The notes: generated from the letters alone by a model not told the origin. Shown: positions 23,787 through 33,516, counted from the stretch's first letter. The stretch: 64,000 bases of DNA from an uncultured Alphaproteobacteria bacterium (GCA_934229625.1 CAKQDU010000003.1:62001-126000); one strand, 5' to 3'. A program made the numbers and translations.

Positions 23787-25625
23787 ATGCCTGGGTTTAC
23801 GAATTTAAGAAAAAAAGTGCGCCGTCGCCGTATAGAGACTATTCTGCTTGCCGGATATGCCGTGGCTGTGACGTGTGCGTTGTTTGTATCTATGTTGAAT
23901 AAAAATGACGCAACCACGGTTGAAAAAAAGTATGCCGAGGATAACTATGATTTTAATAATGATGTTATGACACCGGCTTATAATGATGTGAAAGATAATC
24001 CGTTTGAATTGCTTTACGCTCAGGTAAACAGCATAAAGCTTTTGAATGAGGATAATGTACTGACGGCAAAATATCGTATAAATCAAAATGGACAATCTGC
24101 CGTTGTGATGCCGATTCAGCCAAAGCCGAAAATGTTTGAGCAGGCCGGAAGTTTTGACGGTATTTATCAAAAAGAGCGCCGAGTTATTATTGTTTCGCCA
24201 GGAGACAACTTTATTGGTATTCTTACCAACTTGGGAATGGAAAATAAAAGTGCCACAAATGCCTATAACACTTTGAAAAAAGTATATGATGCCCGCAATC
24301 TTAAAGCAGGTCAGCACATTGAGCTGACAGCGACTTTTGATGTCCAGTCCAAATCGCTGGAAGCTTTGGATACGTTGGTTATAGAACCTGTGCGCGGAAC
24401 ACGCTATATTTTGCAGATTAACGAATATGACCAGTTTGAGGCAAGAGTTGAGCAAGAAGAATTTGCCTATGAAATTAAAAATATAAAGGGGGCAATTGCC
24501 GGAAATGTTAGCGCTTCGCTGAAGCAGGCCGGTGTTCCTTATAAACTTTGCGGCAAAATAACTCAGATGTTTACTCATTTGATAGATTTTAAGCGAGATG
24601 TTAAAAAAGGTGATACGTTTGATGTCAAATATGAAGTTAACAAGACTTCTGACGGCGAAGTAGTGAGTGTCGGAGACGTTATTTTTGCTTCATTCACAGT
24701 CAGCGGACATACATATAAACTATATCGCTATAAACCACGCGGCGGCTCAGCTGATTATTATGATGAAAAAGGCGGAGCTAAAAAGACCGGTTTGGATAAA
24801 AAGCCTTTAGCTATGCGCAATGCCCGTATTTCTTCATTGTTTGGTTATCGCCGTCACCCAATTTATAAAACGACAAAATTCCATAGCGGTGTCGATTACG
24901 CAGCTCCGCGCGGAACAGCTATATATGCCAGCGGCGCCGGAACTATAGAAATGGCTCGCTATGTCAATGGATATGGTAATTTTATTAAGATTCGCCATAA
25001 TTCTGAATATGAAACAGCTTACGGACACATGCATAAATTTGCTTCCGGAATGAAACCGGGAACACGGGTTAAAAAAGGTCAAATTATTGGCTATGTCGGT
25101 AGTACAGGGCGTTCTACCGGACCTCATCTGCACTTTGAAATTTTGCGTAAAGGACAAAGAATCGACCCTCTGAAAGCAAAAGTTGCAACAGGTAACGATT
25201 TGAGCGGCAATCAATTGGCAGAATTTAAGAGAATCGTTAAAAAAGTGGATGCTATCAAAGTTGATGAACTTGTTTCTGTCGAAAAGAAAAAAGAAGATGC
25301 TGAAGTAAAAAAAAAGGCTGCCGCCGAAAATGCTTTATTAAAACAAAAAGAAGTTTCCGCAGCGCCGGTTGAAAAAATTGCTGACAAAGAAAAAACGGAA
25401 ACTGAAGCTGCGAAAGCGGTGATAACAATTCCGCAGAAAAAAGATTTACTTGCTTCGGCAATAAAAAACGAAAAAAATGAAGAACAGCCAGAAAATACGA
25501 ATGGACTAAATAAAAAAACGGTATATCCGTCCAAAACTCCGGCTCGAAAAAAGAAAAATATGGAAGCAATGAATGCTGATTCCTTAAAAATAGTCCGTTC
25601 TATTTCTCATAAGCCGAAAAGATAA
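23787..25625 (+). CDS. M23-family peptidoglycan endopeptidase
   Basis: About 612 residues; the ATG at 23787 directly follows a GTG that could also start. A basic N-terminus (KKVRRRRIET) precedes one TM helix (about 18-36), so the protein is anchored with its bulk in the periplasm. The middle part is an opacity-associated/LysM-like region. The M23 metallopeptidase domain (about 350-460) shows FHSGVDYAAP (the His and Asp ligands), YGHMHK and HLHFEI (His ligands), all intact. A Lys/Glu-rich tail of about 140 residues follows. Such enzymes cut peptide cross-links for cell elongation or separation. It stands alone between tRNA-Asp and the Bat operon. Confidence 0.9.
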   Translation: MPGFTNLRKKVRRRRIETILLAGYAVAVTCALFVSMLNKNDATTVEKKYAEDNYDFNNDVMTPAYNDVKDNPFELLYAQVNSIKLLNEDNVLTAKYRINQNGQSAVVMPIQPKPKMFEQAGSFDGIYQKERRVIIVSPGDNFIGILTNLGMENKSATNAYNTLKKVYDARNLKAGQHIELTATFDVQSKSLEALDTLVIEPVRGTRYILQINEYDQFEARVEQEEFAYEIKNIKGAIAGNVSASLKQAGVPYKLCGKITQMFTHLIDFKRDVKKGDTFDVKYEVNKTSDGEVVSVGDVIFASFTVSGHTYKLYRYKPRGGSADYYDEKGGAKKTGLDKKPLAMRNARISSLFGYRRHPIYKTTKFHSGVDYAAPRGTAIYASGAGTIEMARYVNGYGNFIKIRHNSEYETAYGHMHKFASGMKPGTRVKKGQIIGYVGSTGRSTGPHLHFEILRKGQRIDPLKAKVATGNDLSGNQLAEFKRIVKKVDAIKVDELVSVEKKKEDAEVKKKAAAENALLKQKEVSAAPVEKIADKEKTETEAAKAVITIPQKKDLLASAIKNEKNEEQPENTNGLNKKTVYPSKTPARKKKNMEAMNADSLKIVRSISHKPKR

Positions 25626-25712
25626 GATTGCTCTGTGGTAAAATTTTAAGTGAGACTTGATATTTTTGATAATAAATCCTAGATTTATATGGTAAATAGG
25701 AGAGGTTTTAGT

Positions 25713-26165
25713 ATGGATAATTTGCCCGAATTAAGAGATATTCATCTTCCGCTGAATGATGTTTCGCTATGGCCTTTGGCCGCTGGCTGGTGGTATTTGC
25801 TGTCCGCGGTTATTTTATTTGCAATTATAATTAAATTATATCTGTGGCTCAGAAGAAAAAGTAAAAAAATCTACGCATGTTATTTGCTTAATAAAAAATC
25901 TGCTGATAATACAGCGGCTTCTGCGGTTCAAATGTCTGAACTTTTGCGGAGAATATGTGTCAGCAGATATCCCGATGCCGTATCTTATTCAGGTCAACAA
26001 TGGATTGATTTCTTGAATGAGCATTCAAAAGAAAAATTAGATGTTCAGACTTCGGAATTGCTTGTGTCTGCTCCGTATGCGCCTGAAGACAGCAGACTGT
26101 TTTCAGTTGAAAATATTAAAAATCTGAGAAATTTTTGCCGCAATTGGATAGGAGCCAATCTATGA
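25713..26165 (+). CDS. DUF4381 membrane protein of the Bat operon
   Basis: 150 residues from the ATG at 25713, with GGAGAGG 8 nt upstream; frame codons back to 25689 lack a site. It opens with LPELRDIHLP, the DUF4381 signature, then one TM helix (about 28-49) and a cytosolic helical part with YSGQQWIDFLNEH (about 95-107). DUF4381 proteins accompany VWA (BatA/BatB) genes. The stop overlaps the batA start as ATGA, so translation is coupled. Confidence 0.8.
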   Translation: MDNLPELRDIHLPLNDVSLWPLAAGWWYLLSAVILFAIIIKLYLWLRRKSKKIYACYLLNKKSADNTAASAVQMSELLRRICVSRYPDAVSYSGQQWIDFLNEHSKEKLDVQTSELLVSAPYAPEDSRLFSVENIKNLRNFCRNWIGANL

Positions 26166-27166
26166 CTAATCATTTTGCTTGTCCTGAAGCAGCGTGGTTG
26201 CTGTTATTGCCTTTTATAATATATTTTTTGTTGCCGACAGTTAAAAAGTCTTGCGGCGAAGCATTGAAAGTTCCGTTTTTGGCGGATATACGGCAAATTA
26301 AGACAATGAGCGGACGAGGATTTGCCTTAAAAACTCAAATTGTATCGTTTTTACGTTTGGCAATTTTGGCTTTGTTATGGTGTTTTTTGGTGTTGGCTTT
26401 ATGCCGTCCGCAATGGGTCGGAAAACCGATTCCTATTAAGAACGAGGGACGAGACATTTTATTGGTTGTGGATATTTCTAACTCTATGAGTGAAGAAGAT
26501 TTTGAATATAAAAAAAGAATGTACAGCCGTTTGACAGCCGTTAAAAATGTGGTAGATGACTTTATAGATAAGCGGGCCGCAGATAAAATGGGACTTGTTT
26601 TGTTTGGCACAAGAGCATATTTGCAGACGCCTCTTACCTATGATAAGCAATCTCTCAAAGAAATGCTATGGTCAGCCGATGCCGGAATGGCCGGAAACTC
26701 TACATCTATTGGCGATGCAGTCGGAGTCGCACTCAAAACTTTATCGGAATCTGCCGGAAAACCTGAAAATAAAGTCATCATTTTGTTAACAGATGGTGAA
26801 AATAATGACGGCAGTTTATCTTTACCGGAAGCAATTTATTTGGCAAAAGAGGAAAAGGTAAAGATTTATACAATCGGTGCCGGCAGCGATAAAGAGGTCT
26901 TTTTCGGCGGTTTGTTCAGTATTCCGGTCGATAAAGGGCTAGATGAAAAAAGTTTAAAGGCCTTAGCCAAAGAAACAAAAGGCAACTATTTTAGGGCAAA
27001 GGATGTGGCGTCATTACAAGAAGTTTATGATAAAATAGACAAGCTGGAGCCAAGAATTTCGGAAGGGCGGTATGTTCAGGAAGTTAAGGAGCTGTATCCT
27101 TATCCGGCAGCGGCTGTATTAGTCTTGTTTTTGTTATTGCTGATAATGTCAGGAAAGGTAAAATAA
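26162..27166 (+). CDS. batA: BatA-like VWA-domain membrane protein
   Basis: 334 residues from the ATG at 26162. Two N-terminal hydrophobic segments (about 8-26, 52-75), a von Willebrand A domain (about 95-285) and a final TM helix (about 308-326). The MIDAS metal site is intact: DISNSMS (about 102-108), the Thr in a LQTPLT segment, and LLTDGENNDG (about 210-219). Bat proteins form a conserved cell-envelope complex, often with MoxR ATPases; roles in stress tolerance are reported but the mechanism is open. No moxR lies in the window. Next gene 3 bp on. Confidence 0.87.
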   Translation: MTNHFACPEAAWLLLLPFIIYFLLPTVKKSCGEALKVPFLADIRQIKTMSGRGFALKTQIVSFLRLAILALLWCFLVLALCRPQWVGKPIPIKNEGRDILLVVDISNSMSEEDFEYKKRMYSRLTAVKNVVDDFIDKRAADKMGLVLFGTRAYLQTPLTYDKQSLKEMLWSADAGMAGNSTSIGDAVGVALKTLSESAGKPENKVIILLTDGENNDGSLSLPEAIYLAKEEKVKIYTIGAGSDKEVFFGGLFSIPVDKGLDEKSLKALAKETKGNYFRAKDVASLQEVYDKIDKLEPRISEGRYVQEVKELYPYPAAAVLVLFLLLLIMSGKVK

Positions 27167-27168
27167 AA

Positions 27169-29064
27169 ATGAGTTGGTGGCATGATTTTCATTTTTTACG
27201 TCCGTGGTGGTTGCTGGGACTGATTATTCCGTGTTTGATTTATGTTTTTTCATATAGACGAGCAGCAGCTCGTTCAGCATGGTATAAGGTATGCGATGAA
27301 AACCTGCTTAATTTTTTATTGGTAAAAAATGATGGCGAGAAAAATTCGGCTTCTTCTGTGGCCGAGGCTTTGGCTGCTTTATTTTTGGTTTTTGCGCTGG
27401 CCGGACCGAGTTGGATAAAAAAAGAAAATCCGGCTTTGAGTGTTGAAAATCCGGTAATGATATTGTTGAATATGTCCGGAGATATGTGGAATAAAGATGT
27501 GTCGCCAAGTCGGATAGAACGTGCCAAATATGTAATAAAAGATTTGACGAAAGAGCTTAAAAACACAGAAAGCGGTCTTATTGTTTATAGCAAAGAGCCG
27601 TTTATGATTACTCCGCTGTCAGAAGATTTTTCCATTATAGATAATATGATGCCGGCGCTGTTGCCGAATATTATGCCTCAAGACGGAGACAGGCTTGACA
27701 GAGCTATAGATTTGGCGGTGGAGCGGATGACAGGAGCCGGTTTGCAAAACGGCAGCATTATTGTGATTTCTTCGGATGTCGGAGAACGGTTTGATGCGGC
27801 TTTATCAAGTGCTGCCGCTGCGTATGACAAAGGTTTTGGCGTAAATGTAATCAATGTAAGCTCTAAAATCGGCGATAAACTGAAAATGGTTGCCGACAAG
27901 GGTAATGGACTATACTTGAATTATAATCAAAACATGGAAAATTTGGTGGATAAGATAAACGATATTACCGCTAAGGAAATTAAGCAAAGCCAAAATATGC
28001 AGACGGTATGGGAGGATGGCGGATGGTATTTGCTGTGGATACCTGCGTTGTTTATTTTATTCTTTTTTCGGCGCGGATTTTTAGCTGCTTTGTTTATTTG
28101 TTTTGCGTTGACCTCGACAGCTCAGGCTGATTGGTTTTTGAATGACAATCAAAGTGCATTGCGTAAATTTAAGCGGCAGGAATATGCCGAAGCGGCAAAA
28201 CAATTTAAAGATTTTCAATGGAAAGCTGCCGCAGAATATAAAAATGGCGATTATTTATCTGCTTATGAAAATTTTTCTAAAAAAGACGATGCTGTTTCTT
28301 TATATAATCAGGGAAATGCTTTGGCAAAAGGCGGAAAAATTGCCGAAGCTATAAAAAAATATGAGGAAGCTTTGCAAAAACAGCCTGATTTTGAAGATGC
28401 CGAGTTTAATTTGGAATATCTGAAAAAACAGCAGCAACAACAAAATCAACAGCAACAGAATAAAAATAATAAAAAACAAAATGAGTCGCAAAAACAGCAA
28501 AACAAATCTCAATCACAGTCGGAAAACAGTCAAAATAAACCGGAGAATGACAAGCAGTCTGAGAGCAATGCTGAAAATGAGCGGCAGAATAATAAACAAA
28601 GTGCTGAAAATTCGCAGTCTCAGAAAGGTTCTGAACAATCTCAAGACGCGGATAAACAAGCGTCTCAACAACAAAATGAGCAACGTGGAAAAAATGATGA
28701 AGCGCAAAATCAGCAAAATGAAATGTCGGCTGAAAACGCGGCGCAACAGCAATCGTCCGAAAACAGACAAAATCAAACAGACAGCAAAAATATCGCTTCT
28801 GAGCCGGAAAATAATAAGGCAAATGATGCCCCAATGCCTGACGAGCAAAACATAGATGAAACCCGGTTTAAATCGGCAGAAAACGGCGAAGAAGAACAAC
28901 AGGGAATGTCTGTTGGAACAGATGATGAAAAATCTGCTGAGGAACAAGAAAAAATTAGGGCAAGAATGCAAAAATTCCGTCAAATTCCAGAAGATAAAGG
29001 CGGTTTATTGCGAGCGATGATTTATAAAGAATACGCAAAAAAAAGATATAATGATTCAAAGTGA
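27169..29064 (+). CDS. BatB-BatC fusion: VWA domain, TPR and Gln-rich tail
   Basis: 631 residues. TM helices about 12-30 and 61-79 precede a VWA domain (about 88-280) whose MIDAS core reads LLNMSGDMW, so the usual D-x-S-x-S is lost. Two more hydrophobic segments lie at about 287-325, the second ending AQA like an internal signal peptide. TPR repeats follow (about 335-425: SLYNQGNALAKGGKIAEAIK). Residues about 425-600 are Gln/Asn/Ser/Glu low complexity. BatB and BatC are separate genes in many bacteria; here they are one chain. The degenerate metal site suggests a structural role. The batD-like gene follows after 7 bp. Confidence 0.82.
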   Translation: MSWWHDFHFLRPWWLLGLIIPCLIYVFSYRRAAARSAWYKVCDENLLNFLLVKNDGEKNSASSVAEALAALFLVFALAGPSWIKKENPALSVENPVMILLNMSGDMWNKDVSPSRIERAKYVIKDLTKELKNTESGLIVYSKEPFMITPLSEDFSIIDNMMPALLPNIMPQDGDRLDRAIDLAVERMTGAGLQNGSIIVISSDVGERFDAALSSAAAAYDKGFGVNVINVSSKIGDKLKMVADKGNGLYLNYNQNMENLVDKINDITAKEIKQSQNMQTVWEDGGWYLLWIPALFILFFFRRGFLAALFICFALTSTAQADWFLNDNQSALRKFKRQEYAEAAKQFKDFQWKAAAEYKNGDYLSAYENFSKKDDAVSLYNQGNALAKGGKIAEAIKKYEEALQKQPDFEDAEFNLEYLKKQQQQQNQQQQNKNNKKQNESQKQQNKSQSQSENSQNKPENDKQSESNAENERQNNKQSAENSQSQKGSEQSQDADKQASQQQNEQRGKNDEAQNQQNEMSAENAAQQQSSENRQNQTDSKNIASEPENNKANDAPMPDEQNIDETRFKSAENGEEEQQGMSVGTDDEKSAEEQEKIRARMQKFRQIPEDKGGLLRAMIYKEYAKKRYNDSK

Positions 29065-29071
29065 GGAAATT

Positions 29072-30832
29072 ATGAAGAAAATAGCATTTATAACTCTGGT
29101 GTCATTTTTAAAAGTTTCGGCTTTGTCTGCTGAAACGTTAACGGCAAGCGTTGATTCTTCCGAGGTTCCGATGGGAGAGGTCTTTAATTTAAATTTGTCG
29201 TATGATGGCAAAAACGGGGCTTTGCTGCAGCCTGACTTGAGTGTGCTGCAAAATGATTTTAATATTTATTCAACATCTAGTTCCTCGCAAATCAGTTATA
29301 TAAACGGTCAAAGTTCCGAGCAACGTGATTGGGATATAGGTTTATTGCCTAAGCATGAGGGAAATGTGACAATTCCGGCCATAAGCGTCGGTAAATATAA
29401 AAGCCGCCCGTTGAATATCAAAATTTTACCGCAGGGAACAACTGTTTCTTCAAAAGGCACAGAAAAAGTGCAGAATGACAATCAGCTTGCGGAAGCAAAC
29501 AAATTTTCGGTCGATTTGTCGGTGAATATGCAGCAGCCGTATGTCCAGCAGGAAGTTAATGCCGTGCTGACAATCAAAGACAGGGTTGGTTTGCAGCTGA
29601 CTTCCGAACCGCAGTTTGCCAATGCTGAAAATTGGATTATAAAACCATTGCAAAAGCCGGAAATAAAACAGCAAAATGCAGAAACTGAAATCAAATTCCA
29701 TTATGCCATGTTTCCGCAAAAAAGCGGCGAACAGGATTTGCCTATAGTAAAAATAAACGGTTTTTATACAGAATTTGAAAAAGTGGCAAAACATCCGTTG
29801 CTGCATCAGGGAGTCAATAGTTTGTTTCAGTTGATGAATGTCGATTTTGATGAGATGTTCGGCATACAAAAACCGGTTGAGTTATACACCAAAACAAAGA
29901 GTATAAAAGTTTTGCCGGCTGCCGCCGAATATGGCACAAAATGGTGGCTTCCGTCGGATGAGGTAAAAGTCAAAGCTATATGGAATGAAAAGAAGCCTTT
30001 GTTCAAAGTCGGTGAAACCGTGGCGCGTAAAATTATTATATTAGCTTCCGGCGTGGCCGAAACTCAGCTTCCTGAAATAAATTTTCAGGAAAATGAAAAT
30101 TTTAAGATATATCCTGAAAATCCAGAATTGGATTCTAAAGTTTTTGACAATCGGGTTATTGCTCAATCAATAACCGGAGTTGTGTATATTCCGCAAAAAA
30201 GCGGCGAGCAAATTTTGCCGGAAATTAAAGTTCCGTGGTATGATATAAAAAACAAAAAAGTTGAGATTGCCGTGATTCCGGCAGAAAAAGTTTTTGTTGA
30301 AAAAGGTTCCGGCGCCGAAGAAATTACTGCTGAAAAAAATATAAAAACTTTAGAAACGGAAAATCCGTTTGATGTATCGCAGCAAAATCAGGAAAAGACA
30401 TTGCAGAAGATGGAAAAAAACAAAAATACGGTTAATATTTTGTGGGTCGCTGCGGCATTTGTCGCCGGATTACTTATAAGTCTGCTGCTGCGTCGCCGGT
30501 CGCCGTCCGGAGACACATGCAAAACAGGTTATAATTGGTGTGCTGCAATACGAAAAAATTTAGCGGAGAAAGATTATCGTCTATTGCGTGATAATTTAAT
30601 TTTGTGGGGAAGCAAAACTTTTTACGACCAAAATATTGCAAATCTTGAAGATTTATCCGGAATTATAAATAATGAGGATTTCAGCAGTCAGCTGCGTAAG
30701 CTTAATCAAAATTTATACGCCGGTGCTTCCGAAAAAATTGACGAGGGTATAATCATGTCTGTTATAAAAGATTGTAAAAATCATAAATCGGTTCAAGCCG
30801 AAAATGAACCTTTGCCAAAACTTTATAAATAA
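29072..30832 (+). CDS. batD: BatD-like protein
   Basis: 586 residues from the ATG at 29072, with GAGG just upstream. A signal peptide (about 1-20, ending LSA-ET), a long periplasmic part of Ig-like beta domains (opening ASVDSSEVPMGEVFNLNL), one TM helix near the C-terminus (about 456-474) flanked by RRRSPS, and a helical cytosolic tail of about 100 residues. This is the usual BatD (BatD/oxygen-tolerance) layout, and its position after BatA and BatB agrees. It ends the operon; a new promoter is visible just downstream. Confidence 0.85.
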   Translation: MKKIAFITLVSFLKVSALSAETLTASVDSSEVPMGEVFNLNLSYDGKNGALLQPDLSVLQNDFNIYSTSSSSQISYINGQSSEQRDWDIGLLPKHEGNVTIPAISVGKYKSRPLNIKILPQGTTVSSKGTEKVQNDNQLAEANKFSVDLSVNMQQPYVQQEVNAVLTIKDRVGLQLTSEPQFANAENWIIKPLQKPEIKQQNAETEIKFHYAMFPQKSGEQDLPIVKINGFYTEFEKVAKHPLLHQGVNSLFQLMNVDFDEMFGIQKPVELYTKTKSIKVLPAAAEYGTKWWLPSDEVKVKAIWNEKKPLFKVGETVARKIIILASGVAETQLPEINFQENENFKIYPENPELDSKVFDNRVIAQSITGVVYIPQKSGEQILPEIKVPWYDIKNKKVEIAVIPAEKVFVEKGSGAEEITAEKNIKTLETENPFDVSQQNQEKTLQKMEKNKNTVNILWVAAAFVAGLLISLLLRRRSPSGDTCKTGYNWCAAIRKNLAEKDYRLLRDNLILWGSKTFYDQNIANLEDLSGIINNEDFSSQLRKLNQNLYAGASEKIDEGIIMSVIKDCKNHKSVQAENEPLPKLYK

Positions 30833-30833
30833 C

Positions 30834-30862
30834 TTGCACAAGCAAAAAAATTATGTTCTAAT
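30834..30862 (+). promoter_or_regulatory. Promoter of the nuclease-tsaE-cvpA run
   Basis: TTGCAC, 17-bp spacer, TCTAAT; the ATG of the nuclease gene follows 31 nt after the -10 element. Confidence 0.4.
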
Positions 30863-30892
30863 AAGCGAAAATAACAAATCAGAGGTTGACCG

Positions 30893-31831
30893 ATGTTTTT
30901 TTTGAAAAAAGTATTTTTATGGGGGTTATTTGCTGTCCTGATGTATTTTGGCGGTGCCGGAACCCAAAGCGACAGCACTTCGCTTCAGGGAATGGGCTTT
31001 ATGGGCGTTGTTATCGCATTTGTCATTCTATATATATTGTTTAAGTTAATGTGGTCGACCGTAAGTTTTTTATTTACTTTTTTTGTTATAGGCGCTGTTG
31101 TGGTTTTTATTTTATATTGCTTGGGTATAGTTGGCGGCGCAGGTTCTTCGCAGAGTGTCGGCAAACAATTGCTTAGCGAAGGTGAAACTTCTGCAGGATA
31201 TGCTCAAAACAGCAGCGGTTCTGGCGGATTGGAGGCGGTTTACACCGGTAATGAACAAAAAAACGAGGAAGAAGGTAATTTTTTTGATAAATTGTCAGAA
31301 GTATTCGGTAAAGAGACTGAGCCTGCTCAAATAAGCGGTTTTAATCCGCTTGATTATCCCGAAATTCACGGAGTTCCTAAGGTTGTGACCGGAAGTATTT
31401 TGCGCCTTAACGGTTTGAATATAAAATTGCTGGGAGCCGATGCGCCGAATCTTGAACAAAATTGTTCAAATTCTCGCGGACAAGCCTATGATTGCGGTCA
31501 TAAGTCTGCAAGCTGGCTGCAAAATTGGATAAACGGTCAAGAAGTTAAATGTCATATTTTGGGGAATGTTATAAAACATCGGGCAACCGGTGTTTGTTTT
31601 TTGGGCGAATATGATGTGGCTGCGGCGGTTGTAGAAGCCGGATGGGCCGTGGCTTATACAAAAAATACGGATGTTTATGTTCCTTATGAAAAACAAGCGC
31701 GCAAAGAACTTAAAGGATTGTGGAGCGGCCGTTTCTATCGTCCGTCCGATTGGCGAAAGATGCAAGCTCAGCGTGCTAAAATCAGTAATGAAAAAAAATC
31801 GGATTGGTTTAATTTTGACGGGTGGTTCTAA
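30893..31831 (+). CDS. Membrane-anchored staphylococcal-nuclease-like protein
   Basis: 312 residues, with GAGG upstream. Three hydrophobic N-terminal segments (about 5-21, 33-54, 58-80), a polar Gly/Ser/Glu linker, then an SNase (thermonuclease) domain at about 160-290. Matching segments are GSILRLNGLNIKLLGADAPN (substrate loop), HILGNVIKHRATGVCF (the strand with catalytic Arg) and AVVEAGWAVAY; it ends with GLWSGRFYRP-x-DWR. Four Cys in the domain hint at disulfides outside the cytoplasm. SNases cut DNA and RNA using Ca2+; not every catalytic residue can be confirmed by eye. Its stop overlaps the tsaE start (TAATG). Confidence 0.8.
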   Translation: MFFLKKVFLWGLFAVLMYFGGAGTQSDSTSLQGMGFMGVVIAFVILYILFKLMWSTVSFLFTFFVIGAVVVFILYCLGIVGGAGSSQSVGKQLLSEGETSAGYAQNSSGSGGLEAVYTGNEQKNEEEGNFFDKLSEVFGKETEPAQISGFNPLDYPEIHGVPKVVTGSILRLNGLNIKLLGADAPNLEQNCSNSRGQAYDCGHKSASWLQNWINGQEVKCHILGNVIKHRATGVCFLGEYDVAAAVVEAGWAVAYTKNTDVYVPYEKQARKELKGLWSGRFYRPSDWRKMQAQRAKISNEKKSDWFNFDGWF

Positions 31832-32280
31832 TGGAAAAAGTTTTTATATCTGATAGTGAAGCGGATACCGGCGCTTTGGCCGAAAAATTGGCGGCAATCA
31901 GCGTGCAGGGAGATGTTTGGGCCTTAAACGGCACATTGGGAGTCGGCAAGAGTGTTTTTGCCAGAGCGTTTATTCAAAAACTTACCGGAGCCAGAGAAGT
32001 TCCAAGTCCGACTTTTACGCTTTTGCAAACCTACAGCGCCGAGGCCTTTGATATTTATCACTATGATTTGTACCGTTTGGAAAAACCGGCGGAAATATTT
32101 GAGCTCGGGGTGGAAGAAGCCTTTTATTCGGGAGTGAGCTTGGTCGAATGGCCTGAAAGAATGGGAGCGTTTTCGCCGCGCAATATGTGGAATGTGAATA
32201 TAGAAATGAATGGTAGCGGACGCAAAATCACCATTTCTACCGAAGATGTAAATAAACAAAAGCGGCTTGCCAATGTCTGA
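31831..32280 (+). CDS. tsaE: tRNA threonylcarbamoyladenosine ATPase TsaE
   Basis: 149 residues from the ATG at 31831, overlapping the previous stop. Walker A reads GTLGVGKSVF (about 37-46), then PSPTFTLLQTY (about 60-70), the YHYDLYRL segment (about 77-84) and LVEWPER (about 108-114). TsaE hydrolyses ATP to cycle the TsaB-TsaD complex, which makes t6A at position 37 of ANN-decoding tRNAs. Length is normal. The stop overlaps the next gene, so the two are coupled. Confidence 0.93.
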   Translation: MEKVFISDSEADTGALAEKLAAISVQGDVWALNGTLGVGKSVFARAFIQKLTGAREVPSPTFTLLQTYSAEAFDIYHYDLYRLEKPAEIFELGVEEAFYSGVSLVEWPERMGAFSPRNMWNVNIEMNGSGRKITISTEDVNKQKRLANV

Positions 32281-32713
32281 GTTATGCACAATGCACGCTT
32301 CATTCGTTTTGTGGCGTAATAAGGGAATTTTGTTTAGGGGTAAATCCGGCAGCGGCAAATCTGAGCTGGCGCTGAAGTTTATAGAAAACAAAGGCGCTGT
32401 GTTGGTAGCTGATGACGTCGTTGTTTTTAAAATGCGGCAAAATCGGCTGATTGGCGAGGCTCCGCAGAATATAAAAGGTTTGTTGGAAATAAGAAATGTC
32501 GGTATTTCTCGTTATGATTTTGTCAACGAAGCCGAAGTTGGTTTGTTGGTAAATTTGGTTTCGTCAAAAGAAAATCTTGAGCGTCTGCCAAAAAATAAAA
32601 CAGAAAACATTTTAGGTGTTGAAATTCCGGCAATAGATTTGTATGCTGAGGACACGACAATTTTGGAAAAGATTATTGTCAAGCTGCGCGATAATCTTTT
32701 GAAAACAGAATAG
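32273..32713 (+). CDS. Short HPr kinase/phosphorylase-like protein
   Basis: 146 residues from the ATG at 32273 (an ATG at 32267 is equally possible). Only the C-terminal catalytic half of HprK is present, as in the short alphaproteobacterial form. The P-loop is GKSGSGKSELALKFIE (about 23-38), followed by ADDVVVF (about 46-52) and LLEIRNVGI (about 69-77). HprK phosphorylates a Ser on HPr of the phosphotransferase system, tuning carbon and cell-envelope control. No HPr or EIIA gene is near, so the partner must be elsewhere. Confidence 0.85.
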   Translation: MSELCTMHASFVLWRNKGILFRGKSGSGKSELALKFIENKGAVLVADDVVVFKMRQNRLIGEAPQNIKGLLEIRNVGISRYDFVNEAEVGLLVNLVSSKENLERLPKNKTENILGVEIPAIDLYAEDTTILEKIIVKLRDNLLKTE

Positions 32714-32724
32714 GAAATTTGAAT

Positions 32725-33516
32725 ATGCTAAAGAAAAACATTGAAGCGTTTTTACAGCTTTTGGGTAAGCCTCTGCTTTCTTTTGTGCTGGAGCTTGGAG
32801 CGTTTACGCGTTTTGTGGCAAAGTCGGTGTATAACTGTTTTGTGCCGCCGTTTTATATTAAGCTGTTTTTTAATCAGTTTTTGAATATGGGGTTTTATTC
32901 GCTGCCGGTTGTTGGTTTAACTACGCTGTTTGCCGGTATGGTGATTGCTATTCAGACCTATTCGGGTTTTTCTAAATTTGGTGCTGAAAGCGCTGTCGCG
33001 ACGGTAGTTTTGATATCGGTTACGCGTGAACTCGCTCCGGTTTTGTCGGCTTTAATGGTTGCCGGACGTATTGGCGCGGCGATGGCAGCAGAAATAGGAA
33101 CAATGCGCGTTACTGAGCAAATTGACGCGTTGGTTACACTATCGGCAAATCCGTTTCGCTATTTAATGGCGCCGCGACTCTGGGCCGGTGTGGTGGTTAT
33201 GCCGCTTTTGGTGCTGTTCGGCGATATTATCGGTATTTTCGGCGGTTATGTGGTCGGAGTTTATAAGCTTGATTTTAATCCGGCTAACTATATTAACGCC
33301 ACCATGCAGAATCTGCAAGCGATTGATGTGATTTCAGGTATGGTGAAAGCCGGTGTTTTTGGTTTTATAATTTCAATAATGGGGTGCTATCACGGCTATC
33401 GTTCCAAAGGAGGCGCTCAAGGCGTGGGCGAAGCTACAACTAATGCCGTGGTTTCGTCGTCCATCCTAATTTTAATCTTTAACTATTTAATTACAGAAAT
33501 GTTCTTTTCTAAATAA
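32725..33516 (+). CDS. mlaE: MlaE-family ABC transporter permease
   Basis: 263 residues from the ATG at 32725 with AGGAAA upstream (a TTG at 32719 is less likely). Five to six TM helices. Family landmarks are GLTTLFAGMVIAIQTY (about 71-86), VTRELAPVLSALMVAGRIGAAMAAE (in parts, about 108-132) and the closing VSSSILILI. The MlaE permease moves phospholipids between inner and outer membrane. The ATPase follows 8 bp on. The MCE-domain protein (MlaD) is not in this cluster. Confidence 0.92.
   Translation: MLKKNIEAFLQLLGKPLLSFVLELGAFTRFVAKSVYNCFVPPFYIKLFFNQFLNMGFYSLPVVGLTTLFAGMVIAIQTYSGFSKFGAESAVATVVLISVTRELAPVLSALMVAGRIGAAMAAEIGTMRVTEQIDALVTLSANPFRYLMAPRLWAGVVVMPLLVLFGDIIGIFGGYVVGVYKLDFNPANYINATMQNLQAIDVISGMVKAGVFGFIISIMGCYHGYRSKGGAQGVGEATTNAVVSSSILILIFNYLITEMFFSK

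Noticed and set aside
28300..28983. Long antisense frames within the BatB-BatC gene
   Set aside because: They arise from Gln/Asn-rich low-complexity codons read backwards; composition is Phe/Leu/Arg repeats with no start signals.
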